From Legionella moravica DSM 19234 (GTDB taxonomy: Bacteria; Pseudomonadota; Gammaproteobacteria; Legionellales; Legionellaceae), in contig NZ_AUHS01000003.1 of the NCBI RefSeq assembly GCF_000423305.1, positions 248,001 to 312,000 of the forward strand: DNA of 64,000 bases, given 5' to 3'. Below, piece by piece: positions 26,461-37,388 of the stretch. The position numbers and the translations under genes were made by a program. The notes beneath the pieces were generated by a model, which searched no databases, was not told the origin of the DNA, and saw only the letters and a program-made list of their open reading frames with translations. The number at the start of each line of letters is the position of its first letter. Positions within the stretch are counted from its first letter, which is position 1.

Positions 26461-29097
26461 TCATATAACTAATGCAGTGGGATCTGCTTTGATATCCTGT
26501 TTATGAGAAGGTTCAACTGAGTGCTCTTTTAGACAGGCAAAAATATGAGTCTTGTGCTCTCTTGGATCATATTGGGTAATTAACTTGCATCCAGGTGTGT
26601 TCTGCATTTCAACGCTTTTACTAATATCAATTTTTATTTGAGTAATTAATCTATCAAATAGCGCTGTATTCATTGTAGATGAATCTGCCCCATTGATAAA
26701 AGTCAAAGCGACAGCCTTTGCATGACCATATTTTTCACAATACCCTTTGACTTCTTTTCTCCTGGGAGGTGATCCCCAAAAATTAAATCGACTTAATCCT
26801 GCTTCATAGTCTTTTATGGCTTCTTCTACTATGTTGTTGAATCGATCATCAGGTAATTTATCTACCCAATCATACAACGTACTATAAAATAAGCCTATTC
26901 CATCTGGATGATATAAGTGAATAAATCGAGTTTCAAATTTCGCAAAATTAACCGCAGCTTTAGTGAATAACGGTATGTCATTATCAAAGGTGCCGTTTCT
27001 GACTGCATTACTAATACTAGGTAAAGGCAGTGGAGGAGCCTGTAGCATGATTGGAGTAAGATATTGAATTAGATATTTATTTAATGCCCCTGTTTCTTCT
27101 CTACCAGAACTTAAAATATATGCCAGACGATTATCCCCGCTTTGGTTCATACTTGCGGCCAAAAATTCTTTAACCGGCCCTGATCTGTGACGATAAGACA
27201 GGCTTTCGAGGGTTGGGGTATAATATCTATCTATAATTTCGGTTATGTACAAAGCAAGTTCTTCGGGTTTGATCGTATTGGCCCAATCAAACAGAGCGAT
27301 ATTGTATTTTTTTATCACTTCCTCATGTGTATGAGGTAGCAATTCTTTTTCTGCTGTAGATCGAATGGAATCTTTCATCATTTCATCAGTAGTTATCAAA
27401 TGAAGTTGGAAATTGGCATGCTCTGCCAAGTGCTTTAATTGAATCGCTATAGGATTAAATTCTGCTGCATAAGAACTGGTGTGAAATAGTTTTTGTCTTA
27501 AAGCCAGATTATAGGACTGGTGTAACTCATTTAAACTGTTACAAAAAGCCAGGTTGTCTTCCTCTGTCAGATCGTGCCGTTCTTTACAATAATAAGTTTT
27601 GACGATGTTGTATAAACCCTGATAAAAACCAACCAGCATCAGGATGCCTTCACGAAAATGACTTTCTTTATCAACACTAATCATAGGCTCAATGGCATCA
27701 ATAGATAATTGAGGCATGGCGCCAAACAACTCCCATGCAGTCGTTAAGCTGTCATCTGAAGTATTTTTACCTTCGACTTCTACGATTTCTGGCTGAACAA
27801 CGCATACTTTATCAAGAAGTCTTTTAGTCAAATTAAAGGTATTGTGTAATAGATCCTTCACAGTAAGAGCATAAGCATCACGCCATATTTGATGATAACG
27901 GTGTTGTAATTCATTTATATCATACTTCAGACTTGCATCATCTTTTTTGTATAAGGTCTCATTTTGAATGCTCATCCAATCAACAATACCTTTAAATATA
28001 GAAGGTTTACTGTATAGCGTAGAATGGGTTGAATCGAGAGCAACACCATTTCCGTTATTTTCACATCCCATATAAAAGACAACGACCCGATATAAATTAT
28101 CATAATGCTTTTGATAAATGTTCATCATGAAATCAACAAAAGACATGACGTTTGTCTGGCTATTACATAATTCAGGGAACTCGGTCTCGTACTGAATACG
28201 AAGGTTCACGTCTGTTGCGTCTAATGAAGTATAATTAACCGTCATGTCACCAAAAAGGTCTATTAAACGTTTGCGCACCATTTCAGGTTGATAGGTCAAT
28301 AAAGCTTTCATTGCTGCAACAAATTTTTGCTCATGGGCGCGTGGTTCATGAGCCAATTGCTCAAATTGAGTGGGATCTGCAAATTTTTTAGGAAGGACAC
28401 TCTGAAGTATTTGTGAGGGAACCGCGCTTGGTAGAGTTTCCTGGCCGGGATGCCTAAAAGTCGGCCAATGATAGGGTTTAGAATCCTTTACCTTCGGGAA
28501 CGTTTCCCAATCTCGAACCGTGAGATCGATTCTCTTCTTGGGGACACCAATTATTGGCCTTGGCTCTTTCATGTAAATGGTGAACCAATAAAAAAACATG
28601 TCAAAATCAAGATCCGCCGATTCATTATCTACGAACCCCATTTGATGTGCATGTGTATCATCATCATCAAGAAACCATCGACCAAAAAGAATCTCCATGA
28701 TATACTTTTCAATTAAAGTTTTTGTGCTGGGAATGACTTCTTCTTTTAAAGCGAGATCAATTGGGACAGGTTCATCAGCAAAATTAAAACTCTTAAATCC
28801 TTTGATGCCTATGGATAAAGTACCCACCAATTTATCGTTTTCATCAAAAACCAAACGCTCTTCGGCTGAGTTTTTTCCTTGAAATAGTCGTTTAAAAAAT
28901 GAGGCAGCAACACTGATTTTAGCCAGCAATTCAGGATAATTATTTTTCGGCTCCAGTCTTTTATAAAAAGCTAGCTTTTCTATGCCGTCTTCAATGAAGG
29001 TAACACGAGTAATTACATGGGAGCCATCTTTAACAGCAGATCCAGCTGTTAACTCTTTTAAGTTGCTCTCCCTAAGCGCTTTCTTAGGTAACCCCAT
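26461..29097 (-). CDS. mavQ: MavQ-like Dot/Icm effector, predicted phosphoinositide kinase
   Basis: The 878-residue cytosol-style protein has no signal peptide. Its N-terminal 230 residues have the atypical kinase pattern found in Legionella lipid kinases. A catalytic-loop-like stretch FLDDDDTHAHQMGF contains D147 and H149 and is followed by the metal-binding DLDFDMF (D164, D166). The rest is a long helical region ending with a charged tail (EHSVEPSHKQDIKADPTALVI). The whole fits L. pneumophila MavQ (Lpg2975), reported as a type IV-secreted PI 3-kinase that shapes vacuole phosphoinositides. AAGGAT precedes the ATG. Identification rests on recalled family features and location, not alignment. 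Confidence 0.75.
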   Translation of the reverse strand: MGLPKKALRESNLKELTAGSAVKDGSHVITRVTFIEDGIEKLAFYKRLEPKNNYPELLAKISVAASFFKRLFQGKNSAEERLVFDENDKLVGTLSIGIKGFKSFNFADEPVPIDLALKEEVIPSTKTLIEKYIMEILFGRWFLDDDDTHAHQMGFVDNESADLDFDMFFYWFTIYMKEPRPIIGVPKKRIDLTVRDWETFPKVKDSKPYHWPTFRHPGQETLPSAVPSQILQSVLPKKFADPTQFEQLAHEPRAHEQKFVAAMKALLTYQPEMVRKRLIDLFGDMTVNYTSLDATDVNLRIQYETEFPELCNSQTNVMSFVDFMMNIYQKHYDNLYRVVVFYMGCENNGNGVALDSTHSTLYSKPSIFKGIVDWMSIQNETLYKKDDASLKYDINELQHRYHQIWRDAYALTVKDLLHNTFNLTKRLLDKVCVVQPEIVEVEGKNTSDDSLTTAWELFGAMPQLSIDAIEPMISVDKESHFREGILMLVGFYQGLYNIVKTYYCKERHDLTEEDNLAFCNSLNELHQSYNLALRQKLFHTSSYAAEFNPIAIQLKHLAEHANFQLHLITTDEMMKDSIRSTAEKELLPHTHEEVIKKYNIALFDWANTIKPEELALYITEIIDRYYTPTLESLSYRHRSGPVKEFLAASMNQSGDNRLAYILSSGREETGALNKYLIQYLTPIMLQAPPLPLPSISNAVRNGTFDNDIPLFTKAAVNFAKFETRFIHLYHPDGIGLFYSTLYDWVDKLPDDRFNNIVEEAIKDYEAGLSRFNFWGSPPRRKEVKGYCEKYGHAKAVALTFINGADSSTMNTALFDRLITQIKIDISKSVEMQNTPGCKLITQYDPREHKTHIFACLKEHSVEPSHKQDIKADPTALVI

Positions 29098-29337
29098 ATA
29101 TCAAATCCTTGAATGCTAGTCCATCATCTTATGCATCATATTAAGCAGAAATAATCAAGAAGTTCAAGAGTATTTTTAATACAAAATATTAATTAATGGT
29201 TTTTAAACGCCAGATTTAAGGTAACTTGTTCATTTAATATAAAAAAATATGACTTAAAAAGGGGGGAATTGAGTCTGGCTTGGTCTAATCGATGAAAATA
29301 GTGGGGCAGATTCGAATCATTACCCCACTCACTTGAT

Positions 29338-31527
29338 TTACTTTAATTTAGGAATTTCCGAATCAGGGCATTCAATAAGCGATTGGACTTCCTTATCAAG
29401 AGTTCGTAGTTTTTCACCCGACGTGGTTTGATTAAAAAACCAGTAATTTCCTGTATGTCGTTCTTTAATATCATTGGCTACGCCCAAAGTAAGCGTCGTG
29501 ATCACAATATTCGCAATAATCACCAAAATTTTGTGTAACCAGGACTTCATTTCAGGATCAACTATATCCAGAACCTTTTTTTCTGCCTGTTTTATTTTTG
29601 ATGTTATATCCGTGCCTGGTTGTGTAATTCCTTCAAAGGCAATACTGTAAAGAGCTCTTCTATAATCTTCATCAGCTCGTTGCCACTTACTCACTTTATC
29701 TCTATCCGTTGACGACTTTCTAAGACGCTCATGAACTCCTTTACATTGTTCTTCAACCTGGAATATTACATTTCGAAAACGAAGACCATTCAACGACTCT
29801 GCTTCACTGGCTAGTGCTATCACCTCATTAGTAAACCGAAGATCCTGCATTTGTTTCACGCAAATAAACCGTTTGTGCAGCTGCAACGCAATTGAATACA
29901 AATTCTTATCTGTAATTTCGAGCAGTGCTTTGCCTTGGCTCACAACCCCCTTTTGCACCCCTTTGTAAAGTATGTTAACAAGCGTTTTTCTTTGCTCAAT
30001 ATCTGCAATTTGGGACAATTCCGGCAGAAATATACGCAGTATTTGTCCTTGATTATTTTTCTTTAATACCCAGCTGTATTCTTCAGATGAAGTAATTCCT
30101 GTTTGTTTTAATACACGGAACGAACTACTAAGATCATGCAACTCTTCCAAACTCAATTTGGTTAATACGGATTTATTTAAACCGTACTGTTCAAATTCAT
30201 TGATATAATGATGCAAGATGGATTTTTGCATATGAATTAAAGGATTAAGGGCATGCTTTCTCAGGTCTTTTATGCTTATGATTCTTTTTGACTGATCCAG
30301 GGCAACCAAAGTCGTAGCTAACATGGGATATTGTTGTGTTGCCTGAACAACCTCCGTAAGCTCCTGGAGTGACAATTTCCCTTTAGCCCAGAAGATTAAG
30401 CATAGTTTTCTGCAGTCGCTCTCTGTTAAACTGTTTATATAACTTAATTGCTCTAATTTATTTGGATCTTTATATAAGTCTGGAGCATCCTGAGCGATTC
30501 CTAACTCGAGCAACACCTTAAAAGCACGATAATAAGCTTCTTTTGATAAGATTAATTGCACTAATTCCAAATCATACTCTTTTGCTCGCAATTCGGGCAA
30601 TAATTTGATTTGTTGTGGATCCCACATCAAAGCGCCCATATCTTTAATAAATTCATGATCACGAAGCAGATCCTGGTTTCTTTTGAGGCTTTTTTCCTCA
30701 TAGAACACCACGATCATCTGTAATAAATTTTTATTCAATCGATAATCATCTGTCAATTGAACTGATTCAAGCTCCTTTTGTAATCCATCTTTTTTATGCA
30801 GTAAATCCCACATCATATTGGGTGAGATGAACAAGTTATATGCCAAGATCCGTTCACGAACTCCATTGGGTTTTAAATGAGTATCATTCGATTTATCAAA
30901 CTGTATGTAAGTGGATAGGGCATCAACACATGGAGCACCAAGATCAATTTCTCCAGTTTCCGCCTTAATTACATTCTTTAGTTGATATTGAATAAATGGA
31001 TAATTAATTGGATCCAGTAATGATTCAAGCTCATCGCCTGCTTGAGAAACTCTAAGAACGGTTTCCTCTGGTTTAAGGTAGGGTTTTAAATCAACACCAG
31101 ACAACAGAGTAACGACTCGCTTCTCAGGAGCCAAGTGCGTGTTATTCATTAATCCCAAAAACCATTGAGATGGGTTATCTTTCCTATAAATTAATGTCAA
31201 CCCACAAGGTTCCTGGAGATCGTTAAAATAAGCAAAATCATGGCGTGCGATTTGCTTTTCATAATGAGCAAGACTTTCACCAGCTAATTTAAACGGTTGA
31301 TATGGAGGGCCAAAAATCAGGAATAAATTGGCAGCAGAGATGGTTCCCGGGGCTAAATGAGGCACTTGCCCTGTTGATTGCCACTTACTTATAAATTCAC
31401 TTGCCTGTTGTTCAGTACCAAGAAATTTAGTTTCAGATGAAAAAGTATTATCTCTGATCCTTAGCAACCATTCCAAATCAAAAGCTTTAAAAATTTGCTG
31501 TGCATTTCCTTGAACCCAATAAACCAT
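29338..31527 (-). CDS. Large helical effector-like protein of unknown function
   Basis: I do not recognise the enzyme class of this protein of about 729 residues. The N-terminus (MVYWVQGNAQQIFKAFD) is followed by mostly helical sequence. A hydrophobic segment near the C-terminus (LHKILVIIANIVITTLTLG) and a tail WFFNQTTSGEKL follow, a pattern I associate with membrane-tethered Legionella effectors. A TTG frame opens at 31542, but the ATG at 31527 with GAGAG upstream is better. The start region resembles that of the 53367-55196 gene (GAGAGT, then ATGGTTTAT). Its position next to mavQ supports a host-directed role, unproven. Confidence 0.6.
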   Translation of the reverse strand: MVYWVQGNAQQIFKAFDLEWLLRIRDNTFSSETKFLGTEQQASEFISKWQSTGQVPHLAPGTISAANLFLIFGPPYQPFKLAGESLAHYEKQIARHDFAYFNDLQEPCGLTLIYRKDNPSQWFLGLMNNTHLAPEKRVVTLLSGVDLKPYLKPEETVLRVSQAGDELESLLDPINYPFIQYQLKNVIKAETGEIDLGAPCVDALSTYIQFDKSNDTHLKPNGVRERILAYNLFISPNMMWDLLHKKDGLQKELESVQLTDDYRLNKNLLQMIVVFYEEKSLKRNQDLLRDHEFIKDMGALMWDPQQIKLLPELRAKEYDLELVQLILSKEAYYRAFKVLLELGIAQDAPDLYKDPNKLEQLSYINSLTESDCRKLCLIFWAKGKLSLQELTEVVQATQQYPMLATTLVALDQSKRIISIKDLRKHALNPLIHMQKSILHHYINEFEQYGLNKSVLTKLSLEELHDLSSSFRVLKQTGITSSEEYSWVLKKNNQGQILRIFLPELSQIADIEQRKTLVNILYKGVQKGVVSQGKALLEITDKNLYSIALQLHKRFICVKQMQDLRFTNEVIALASEAESLNGLRFRNVIFQVEEQCKGVHERLRKSSTDRDKVSKWQRADEDYRRALYSIAFEGITQPGTDITSKIKQAEKKVLDIVDPEMKSWLHKILVIIANIVITTLTLGVANDIKERHTGNYWFFNQTTSGEKLRTLDKEVQSLIECPDSEIPKLK

Positions 31528-31665
31528 GCTCAATACTCTCAAAACTACAAATTGTGAATATTATAACCAATTTTATACCAAAATAGTGTTTTTTTTTGAA
31601 ATATATCTCTGTACATGATCAAAAACCAGTCATATACAGAGATAAAAATCAGGAGTACCCCTAAA

Positions 31666-33324
31666 CTAAGCCTTATGCATGGGGCAAACTACACCCACTT
31701 CAGCAAATGCATCAATCACCGGGCTTTTATCCAGTTTTCTATCTAAAGCAGCCTGAATGACACCACAGGCAGCAAAATCATAATAAGCAATTGGCGACCA
31801 ATAATTCATGTTCGCATCAACCATGATCTGAAATGCTTTTTGAACAGACCAACCCGGTTTATGAGCTAGCAAATAAAATGCCTTATTAAATACCCCACTC
31901 GTCATATGAACATCCAAAGCATCCGTATATTGTGCCGCATGTCCTATAGACCTGCCGTCTTTAGTTGGATCATCCATATAACGTAATGGTTGACCTCCTT
32001 TTACTGCTTCACGCCCAATAGTCCAGTCTTCACCGTCCCAGTACCATGGATAATCTTGCCTTAAGTAATCTTGAAGGGCTATAGCAGCCATATCTGAAAA
32101 TGATTCGTTAATGCCACCCGATTGTCCTTCATAAAATAATCCTGAATTGATGGCAGTAAAATTATGCGACAATTCGTGACCTATTACCGATTGAGCAGGA
32201 GCAGTTAAGTATTCATCTCCGTTACCAATAACAATTTGCTGATGAGCCACAATTAATCCATCAAGACTGATGGTTGGAATCGCAAATGCATTATCCATAT
32301 CACCAAGATGGGTGTAAGCACGTAATGGCAAATCATCACCAATTGGTTTTTTAACGTCATAATGCTTTTCATACATGTCCAATGTCTGTTGAGCAAAATA
32401 CATAGTGTCATTCACGGGTGAAAAAGCATAATTGACAGGTCCTGTTGCGCCATCTGCATAGTTTAAATAGAGATTGCTTTCATCGCAGGCATATGAAAAG
32501 ACAGGGATATTAAGCATTGATTCAGCAAACGTTGTAATTGGAAATACATCGTAACCCAGAGCAAGATTTTCCAGGTTCATCACTTTTAAGGAATCATTTT
32601 CAACGCTACACATACCATCCTTGACCGATACATCAAATTTACCCAAAGAGGGTAATCCTGGCAACGCATTCCCATGCTGAAACATACCGCCACGATAAGG
32701 AAGAGGAAATGCGTTTCCACCCAGACCTTGACCAATACGTTCATGACGAACTTCATCCCACTGTTTTAATATCTTGGCTGTATTCGCATCAATTAAATAG
32801 TTAGGTGCTTTGATGTGTTTTTCTTCACTGTTGCTGTAATAAGATAAATGATAAGCGAGATGCGCTTTGTTATCCGAATCAATAAAGATAACCTTGTTCA
32901 TTTTTTTAAATTTTACCGGATGACTTACTGATCCCAAAATTGCTTGCTCAATTTCTTTCGCTGAAAATGCACCCTTGATACTGCTAATGTCTTTTTCAAT
33001 TCCAGTCACATTTATTCCAGTTACTGTATCCTTGCTTCCTTGTTTTGAATGATAAATGACTTGATAGCCCCAGACAGGAATGCCCTTATACATCAACTGA
33101 TATCGAGCATGATTGGCGCTGGCTTTTGCTTCGTCGCTCAGTTGGAGTTTATAGTCGTTTTGCTGAACAGCCACTGAGTTGATAACTCCCTGTTTAAAGG
33201 AATGCTTTTGTTCAAACTGAGGCAACGATTTATTTGAATCACCCCAGACCATATTTTGTGAGACAGCATGGGCCGATGAGGCTACTGTTGAAATGACTAA
33301 TAATGAAGCAATCCGTTTTTTCAT
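31666..33324 (-). CDS. Secreted M4-family (thermolysin-like) zinc metalloprotease
   Basis: The 552-residue preproprotein has a Sec signal peptide (cleavage after SSAHA, residue 20) and a propeptide to about residue 200. The catalytic domain has HELSH at 383-387 as zinc site, the third ligand E407 in GGINESFSD, and the transition-state histidine in the DVHMTSGVFNKAFYLL segment. It is a paralog rather than the classic Legionella ProA/Msp, whose sequence differs throughout. Export by the type II system is likely. AGGAT precedes the ATG. Confidence 0.9.
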   Translation of the reverse strand: MKKRIASLLVISTVASSAHAVSQNMVWGDSNKSLPQFEQKHSFKQGVINSVAVQQNDYKLQLSDEAKASANHARYQLMYKGIPVWGYQVIYHSKQGSKDTVTGINVTGIEKDISSIKGAFSAKEIEQAILGSVSHPVKFKKMNKVIFIDSDNKAHLAYHLSYYSNSEEKHIKAPNYLIDANTAKILKQWDEVRHERIGQGLGGNAFPLPYRGGMFQHGNALPGLPSLGKFDVSVKDGMCSVENDSLKVMNLENLALGYDVFPITTFAESMLNIPVFSYACDESNLYLNYADGATGPVNYAFSPVNDTMYFAQQTLDMYEKHYDVKKPIGDDLPLRAYTHLGDMDNAFAIPTISLDGLIVAHQQIVIGNGDEYLTAPAQSVIGHELSHNFTAINSGLFYEGQSGGINESFSDMAAIALQDYLRQDYPWYWDGEDWTIGREAVKGGQPLRYMDDPTKDGRSIGHAAQYTDALDVHMTSGVFNKAFYLLAHKPGWSVQKAFQIMVDANMNYWSPIAYYDFAACGVIQAALDRKLDKSPVIDAFAEVGVVCPMHKA

Positions 33325-33654
33325 AATATCATCCTGATTTTTTATCGAAATTCCATCCTGCTATAAATTCGTAACAAAAACAATCAAAACAGTTAATTAC
33401 AGTTATATTGTTCTTTTTTTACACCTTGGATTAGGCTTTATGTGCATCTGAAGTGATTAGTTTATTTATGCTTTTATTGATACAATTCAGCTAATTATGA
33501 ATAAACTTTGCTAATATCAGCGCCTCTGGACTCCTCATGCAGCATGATATCTCCTGAGGCCACAACGATGCCCACATTTCACTCCATTCAAGTTGACTAA
33601 GTACTGTAAGTCATCGTTGTTTTACCTTTAAAGTGCGCCACTAGAGAGGAACTA
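33325..33654. other. Intergenic region between the divergent M4 protease and DUF2520 genes
   Basis: This AT-rich divergent promoter space holds a pair of short opposed repeats (cacaacgatg near 33560 and catcgttg near 33613). No ORF or RNA gene is recognised. Confidence 0.4.
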
Positions 33655-34506
33655 ATGAACTACAACATTATTGGGGCGGGTCGTTTAGGCAAGAACCTGG
33701 CCATGGCATTATCCACTTCCCGAATGCTCGTCCTTGATTCAGTGTGCAATCGTACGTTTAAATCAGCGCAACAAGCCTGTAGTGATCTGGGAGTGGGCAA
33801 CGCAGTTGAGTCATTAAATCAACTACCCCAAGCTGATGTAACCTGGATCACATGCAGTGATGATTCAATTGAAACCGTAGTAACTCAATTAATACAAGAT
33901 TCCGTTCTAAAGCCCAATAGTTTTGTAATTCATTGCAGTGGTGCATTAAATTCCGAGTTGCTTAAACCACTCAAAATGGCTGGATGCTCTATAGCCAGTT
34001 TTCACCCACTCAAAGCGTTTAAAACAGGATACCTGGATTCTATGGCCTTCAATCAAATCGACTGTGTTGTTGAAGGAGACCCCGATGTTTGCGAATGGTT
34101 AAATGATATTTTTAGTTCTTTAGCTGCACGCGTTATACCGATTCAACCTGAAGCAAAAATAAAATATCATGCTGCTGCAACTATTGCCTCAAACTACTTA
34201 ATTACTTTAGCCAGTGCCAGCGAAGAATTACTTCTTCAAGCAGGAATACCCCAGTATCAGGCACGCGCCATGATCTGTAACCTGATGCAAGGCAATATTA
34301 ATAATTTGAGCAACACCAATCCAATCGACGAATCATTAACCGGACCCTTATGCCGTGGAGATACTCAAACACTATCTCTGCACTTGAAGACCATCAATAA
34401 TCCTATGATTAGAGCGCTTTATAAAACAGCAGGCTTAGCGACTTTATCCCTGACTAAGCTATCTCAGGAAAAATCAGACTTCATTAAAGAAATGTTTGAA
34501 GTTTAG
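33655..34506 (+). CDS. DUF2520 / Rossmann-fold NADP-dependent oxidoreductase-like protein
   Basis: The N-terminal Rossmann domain begins at once with YNIIGAGRLGKNLA. DVTWITCSDDSIE and VIHCSGALNSELL follow, then SFHPLKAF, and a C-terminal helical DUF2520 domain (KYHAAATIASNYLITLAS). The layout is that of the 6-phosphogluconate dehydrogenase-like superfamily; the substrate of DUF2520 proteins is not established. AGAGG precedes the ATG. It is convergent with parC across a short hairpin. Confidence 0.82.
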   Translation: MNYNIIGAGRLGKNLAMALSTSRMLVLDSVCNRTFKSAQQACSDLGVGNAVESLNQLPQADVTWITCSDDSIETVVTQLIQDSVLKPNSFVIHCSGALNSELLKPLKMAGCSIASFHPLKAFKTGYLDSMAFNQIDCVVEGDPDVCEWLNDIFSSLAARVIPIQPEAKIKYHAAATIASNYLITLASASEELLLQAGIPQYQARAMICNLMQGNINNLSNTNPIDESLTGPLCRGDTQTLSLHLKTINNPMIRALYKTAGLATLSLTKLSQEKSDFIKEMFEV

Positions 34507-34531
34507 CCAATGTTTCACGGGAAACAGTGGC
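34506..34531. terminator. Possible bidirectional terminator between DUF2520 gene and parC
   Basis: The arms gccaatgtttc and gaaacagtggc pair with one mismatch around a short acgg loop, directly after the DUF2520 stop codon. The T-run is weak on both strands. Confidence 0.45.
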
Positions 34532-34548
34532 TATAAATTAATAATCAA

Positions 34549-36822
34549 TTAAGCCTGTTCTGCTACCGTGACCTGTAAATGAGTCACATTCTGTAGCCCT
34601 CGCGGCAAACGATTTCCCCGTCGACCTCGTTCCCCTTTGTAATGTGCTAAATCAGCACCTTTAAGAGTAAAATGACGTTTTCCAGCATGCACCGTTAAAG
34701 AATCGTCTTCAGATAATACCTGAAGATCAATAATATATTCTTCTCGTGACACCGATTTGCTTGATGGGATACTAATTAATTTATTACCTTTTCCTCGAGA
34801 TAGCTCTGGCAATTCCTTAATGGAAAAGACAAGCAATCTTCCCACGCTGGTTGCGCAAGCAACAAAAATATCATCCTTATTCGGTAAAAGTCGAGGTGGA
34901 ACGATACGACTGTTTTGAGAAAGCTTTATACATGCTTTTCCGTTGCGATTTTTTACATACAGATCGCTTACTTTAGCAACAAAACCATAACCCGCATCGC
35001 TAGCTAATAAAACTCGTTGATCTGGCTCTCCACCAACCAACGCTTCAAAAGTCATGCCTTCAGCAGGATTCAATTTACCAGTGAGCGGCTCACCTTGACC
35101 TCTTGCGGAAGGAAGAACATGGCCGGGTAATGAATACACCTTACCCTCGCTATCAAAAAAGATGATTTGCTGATTTGAGCGCGCAGGAGCCTGGGCTTTA
35201 AATTCATCACCCGCTTTATAACTCAGATCGGTACCCACCACGTCATGACCTTTTGCTGCTCTAACCCAACCATTTTTTGATAAAACAACCGTAATCGGTT
35301 CGTTAGGTAAAATATCTTCTTCTTTTAGAGCTTGTGCATCTTGTCTTACAATAATTGGAGAACGACGTGAATCACCAAATTCATCACGATCTCTGATTAT
35401 TTCTTGTTTTACTAAAGCCTTCAAAAGCAACTCACTGGCTAAGGTAGCCTGGATACTATCTCGTTCAGCACTAAGCTCTTCAAGTTCGCCACGCAATTTA
35501 ATTTCTTCGAGTTTCGCCAAATGACGCAGTTTCATTTCTAAAATTGCTTCAGCCTGCCGCTCACTCAAATTAAATCGGGCGATTAAACCTTGCTTGGGAT
35601 TCTCATGTTCTCGAATGATGGCGATAACTTCATCTATATTTAAATACGCAATTAACAAACCTTCCAAAACATGAATACGCTCTAATACCTTTTCAAGTCG
35701 GTACTCCAATCTTCGTCTGACTGTTGTAACACGATATTCCAACCATTCGGTCAGAATTTTTAACAATCCTTTGACACGTGGCTTACCATCCAAACCAATC
35801 ATATTAAAATTGACTCGATAGCTCCGCTCCAAATCAGTTGTAGCAAATAGATGAGACATTAAAGCGTCGACATCAACTCGATTTGATTTGGGAATAATCA
35901 CGAGGCGCGTGGGATGTTCGTGATCAGACTCATCGCGTAAATCCTCAACCATCGGTAATTTTTTCTGCTGCATTTGCACAGCAATCTGTTCTATCACTTT
36001 AGCGCCAGAAACCTGGTATGGCAAAGCAGTAATAACAATATTCTGCTTTTCCTGATTAAAAATAGCTCGCATTTTAATCGATCCATTTCCTGACTCATAC
36101 ATTGCAGTAATCGCTTCTCGTGGCGTAATGATCTCTGCTTCTGTTGGAAAATCAGGGCCTTTTATGTGTTCATTAATTGCGGCTAAATCAGCATCAGGAT
36201 TGTCTAACAAATGGACACAAGCATTGGCAACTTCTGTTAAGTTATGCGGAAGAATATCTGATGCCATACCAACAGCAATACCTGTAGCACCATTAAGTAA
36301 AATATTAGGTAATCTGGCTGGAAGCAATGACGGTTCATGTAGCGTTCCATCAAAATTATCCACCCAATCAACAGTACCTTGTAATAATTCACCAAGCAGA
36401 ACCTCTGCATAAGGTGATAATCTGGCTTCTGTGTACCGCATTGCAGCAAATGATTTGGGATCATCAGGAGATCCCCAGTTTCCTTGGCCGTCTACAAATG
36501 GATACCGATACGAGAACGGTTGCGCCATCAAAACCATGGCTTCATAACAGGCACTGTCGCCATGAGGATGGAATTTACCTAAAACATCCCCGACAGTTCT
36601 TGCCGATTTTTTGTGTTTTGCTGTGGCTTTTAAGCCTAGCTCCGACATTGCATAGACAATTCTTCGTTGAACAGGTTTTAATCCGTCTGCAATATTGGGT
36701 AAAGCTCTATCTAGAATCACATACATGGAATAATCAAGATAGGCTTTCTCGGTAAATTCAGTTAGTGGCTTTTGTTCAGTTGTATCATTCATTGTTTTTG
36801 TATTCATTGTGGTAGTAATCAC
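34549..36822 (-). CDS. parC: DNA topoisomerase IV subunit A
   Basis: ParC with ParE decatenates daughter chromosomes. The breakage-reunion domain is clear: [20 protein letters not shown], then [13 protein letters not shown] with the quinolone-region serine and glutamate in sensitive form, then [11 protein letters not shown] with the catalytic tyrosine. The C-terminal DNA-wrapping blades follow. The 757-residue frame opens at GTG (36822). ATG starts at 36807 and 36792 are also possible, and none has a clear ribosome site. Sequence around [16 protein letters not shown] is ParC-like rather than GyrA-like. Confidence 0.94.
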   Translation of the reverse strand: MITTTMNTKTMNDTTEQKPLTEFTEKAYLDYSMYVILDRALPNIADGLKPVQRRIVYAMSELGLKATAKHKKSARTVGDVLGKFHPHGDSACYEAMVLMAQPFSYRYPFVDGQGNWGSPDDPKSFAAMRYTEARLSPYAEVLLGELLQGTVDWVDNFDGTLHEPSLLPARLPNILLNGATGIAVGMASDILPHNLTEVANACVHLLDNPDADLAAINEHIKGPDFPTEAEIITPREAITAMYESGNGSIKMRAIFNQEKQNIVITALPYQVSGAKVIEQIAVQMQQKKLPMVEDLRDESDHEHPTRLVIIPKSNRVDVDALMSHLFATTDLERSYRVNFNMIGLDGKPRVKGLLKILTEWLEYRVTTVRRRLEYRLEKVLERIHVLEGLLIAYLNIDEVIAIIREHENPKQGLIARFNLSERQAEAILEMKLRHLAKLEEIKLRGELEELSAERDSIQATLASELLLKALVKQEIIRDRDEFGDSRRSPIIVRQDAQALKEEDILPNEPITVVLSKNGWVRAAKGHDVVGTDLSYKAGDEFKAQAPARSNQQIIFFDSEGKVYSLPGHVLPSARGQGEPLTGKLNPAEGMTFEALVGGEPDQRVLLASDAGYGFVAKVSDLYVKNRNGKACIKLSQNSRIVPPRLLPNKDDIFVACATSVGRLLVFSIKELPELSRGKGNKLISIPSSKSVSREEYIIDLQVLSEDDSLTVHAGKRHFTLKGADLAHYKGERGRRGNRLPRGLQNVTHLQVTVAEQA

Positions 36823-37388
36823 TATTTAATCATCGTAGTGCAATAAAGGTAAGTAATGCAAAGCAATTTTAGCAAAATATTCATCATGTTAGAAATATAC
36901 TCAGCATGTAAGATGTGAATAACTTTATGCTCAATTTATGGTTCAAATTTCAATAAACGTAACTATATGATTTTAAACGATTTTATAAAATATAATTCTC
37001 CAATTAATTTTATTACCTGTGGATAACCCTGTGAATTGACCATAGAGTAACGTGTGCAACTCTCTGTATAATACCGCATTTTGCACATTGGTAACTGTAT
37101 ATATCAGGTATCTATCAAATTAGAGGGCAATCAGGCTCGATAATTAACTGCGCAGCTCTCGCGCTGTTGGCATTTTATTCTTTTCAGACCCACTTTTCGT
37201 GACCTGTTTACGGAATCGAGAGTTCTCACGCACACCAAGAACATAGTGCGATTGTATTGACCTTAGGAAATTTTAATAGCATCAATAGGGTCAACAGGGA
37301 TTATTGTCATCAGCTGAATCATAAAGCGTATAAAAAGAAAAGGTCAGTACCTTGGTACTGACCTTTCACATATTAATTGAAGCTACTT
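36823..37388. other. Intergenic region between parC and the atp operon
   Basis: This 566-base stretch carries no convincing ORF. It holds the atp operon terminator at its right end, one perfect DnaA box (tgtggataa, 37018-37026) and a TATAAT hexamer (37067-37072) without a matching -35. The rest is AT-rich. A small RNA cannot be excluded, but I see no family resemblance. Confidence 0.4.
37339..37366 (-). terminator. Rho-independent terminator of the ATP synthase operon
   Basis: Perfect 13-bp arms (37339-37351 and 37354-37366) enclose a 2-base loop. Read on the minus strand the stem is followed by tctttttata, a good T-run. It lies 22 bases past the atpC stop codon. Confidence 0.9.

Noticed and set aside
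36327..36755. 142-codon plus-strand frame
   Set aside because: Antisense to the conserved catalytic region of parC.
36823..37338. Candidate 6S or other regulatory RNA
   Set aside because: I tried to pair the segment into a 6S-like rod and found only short, scattered stems; the -10-like TATAAT has no -35 partner.
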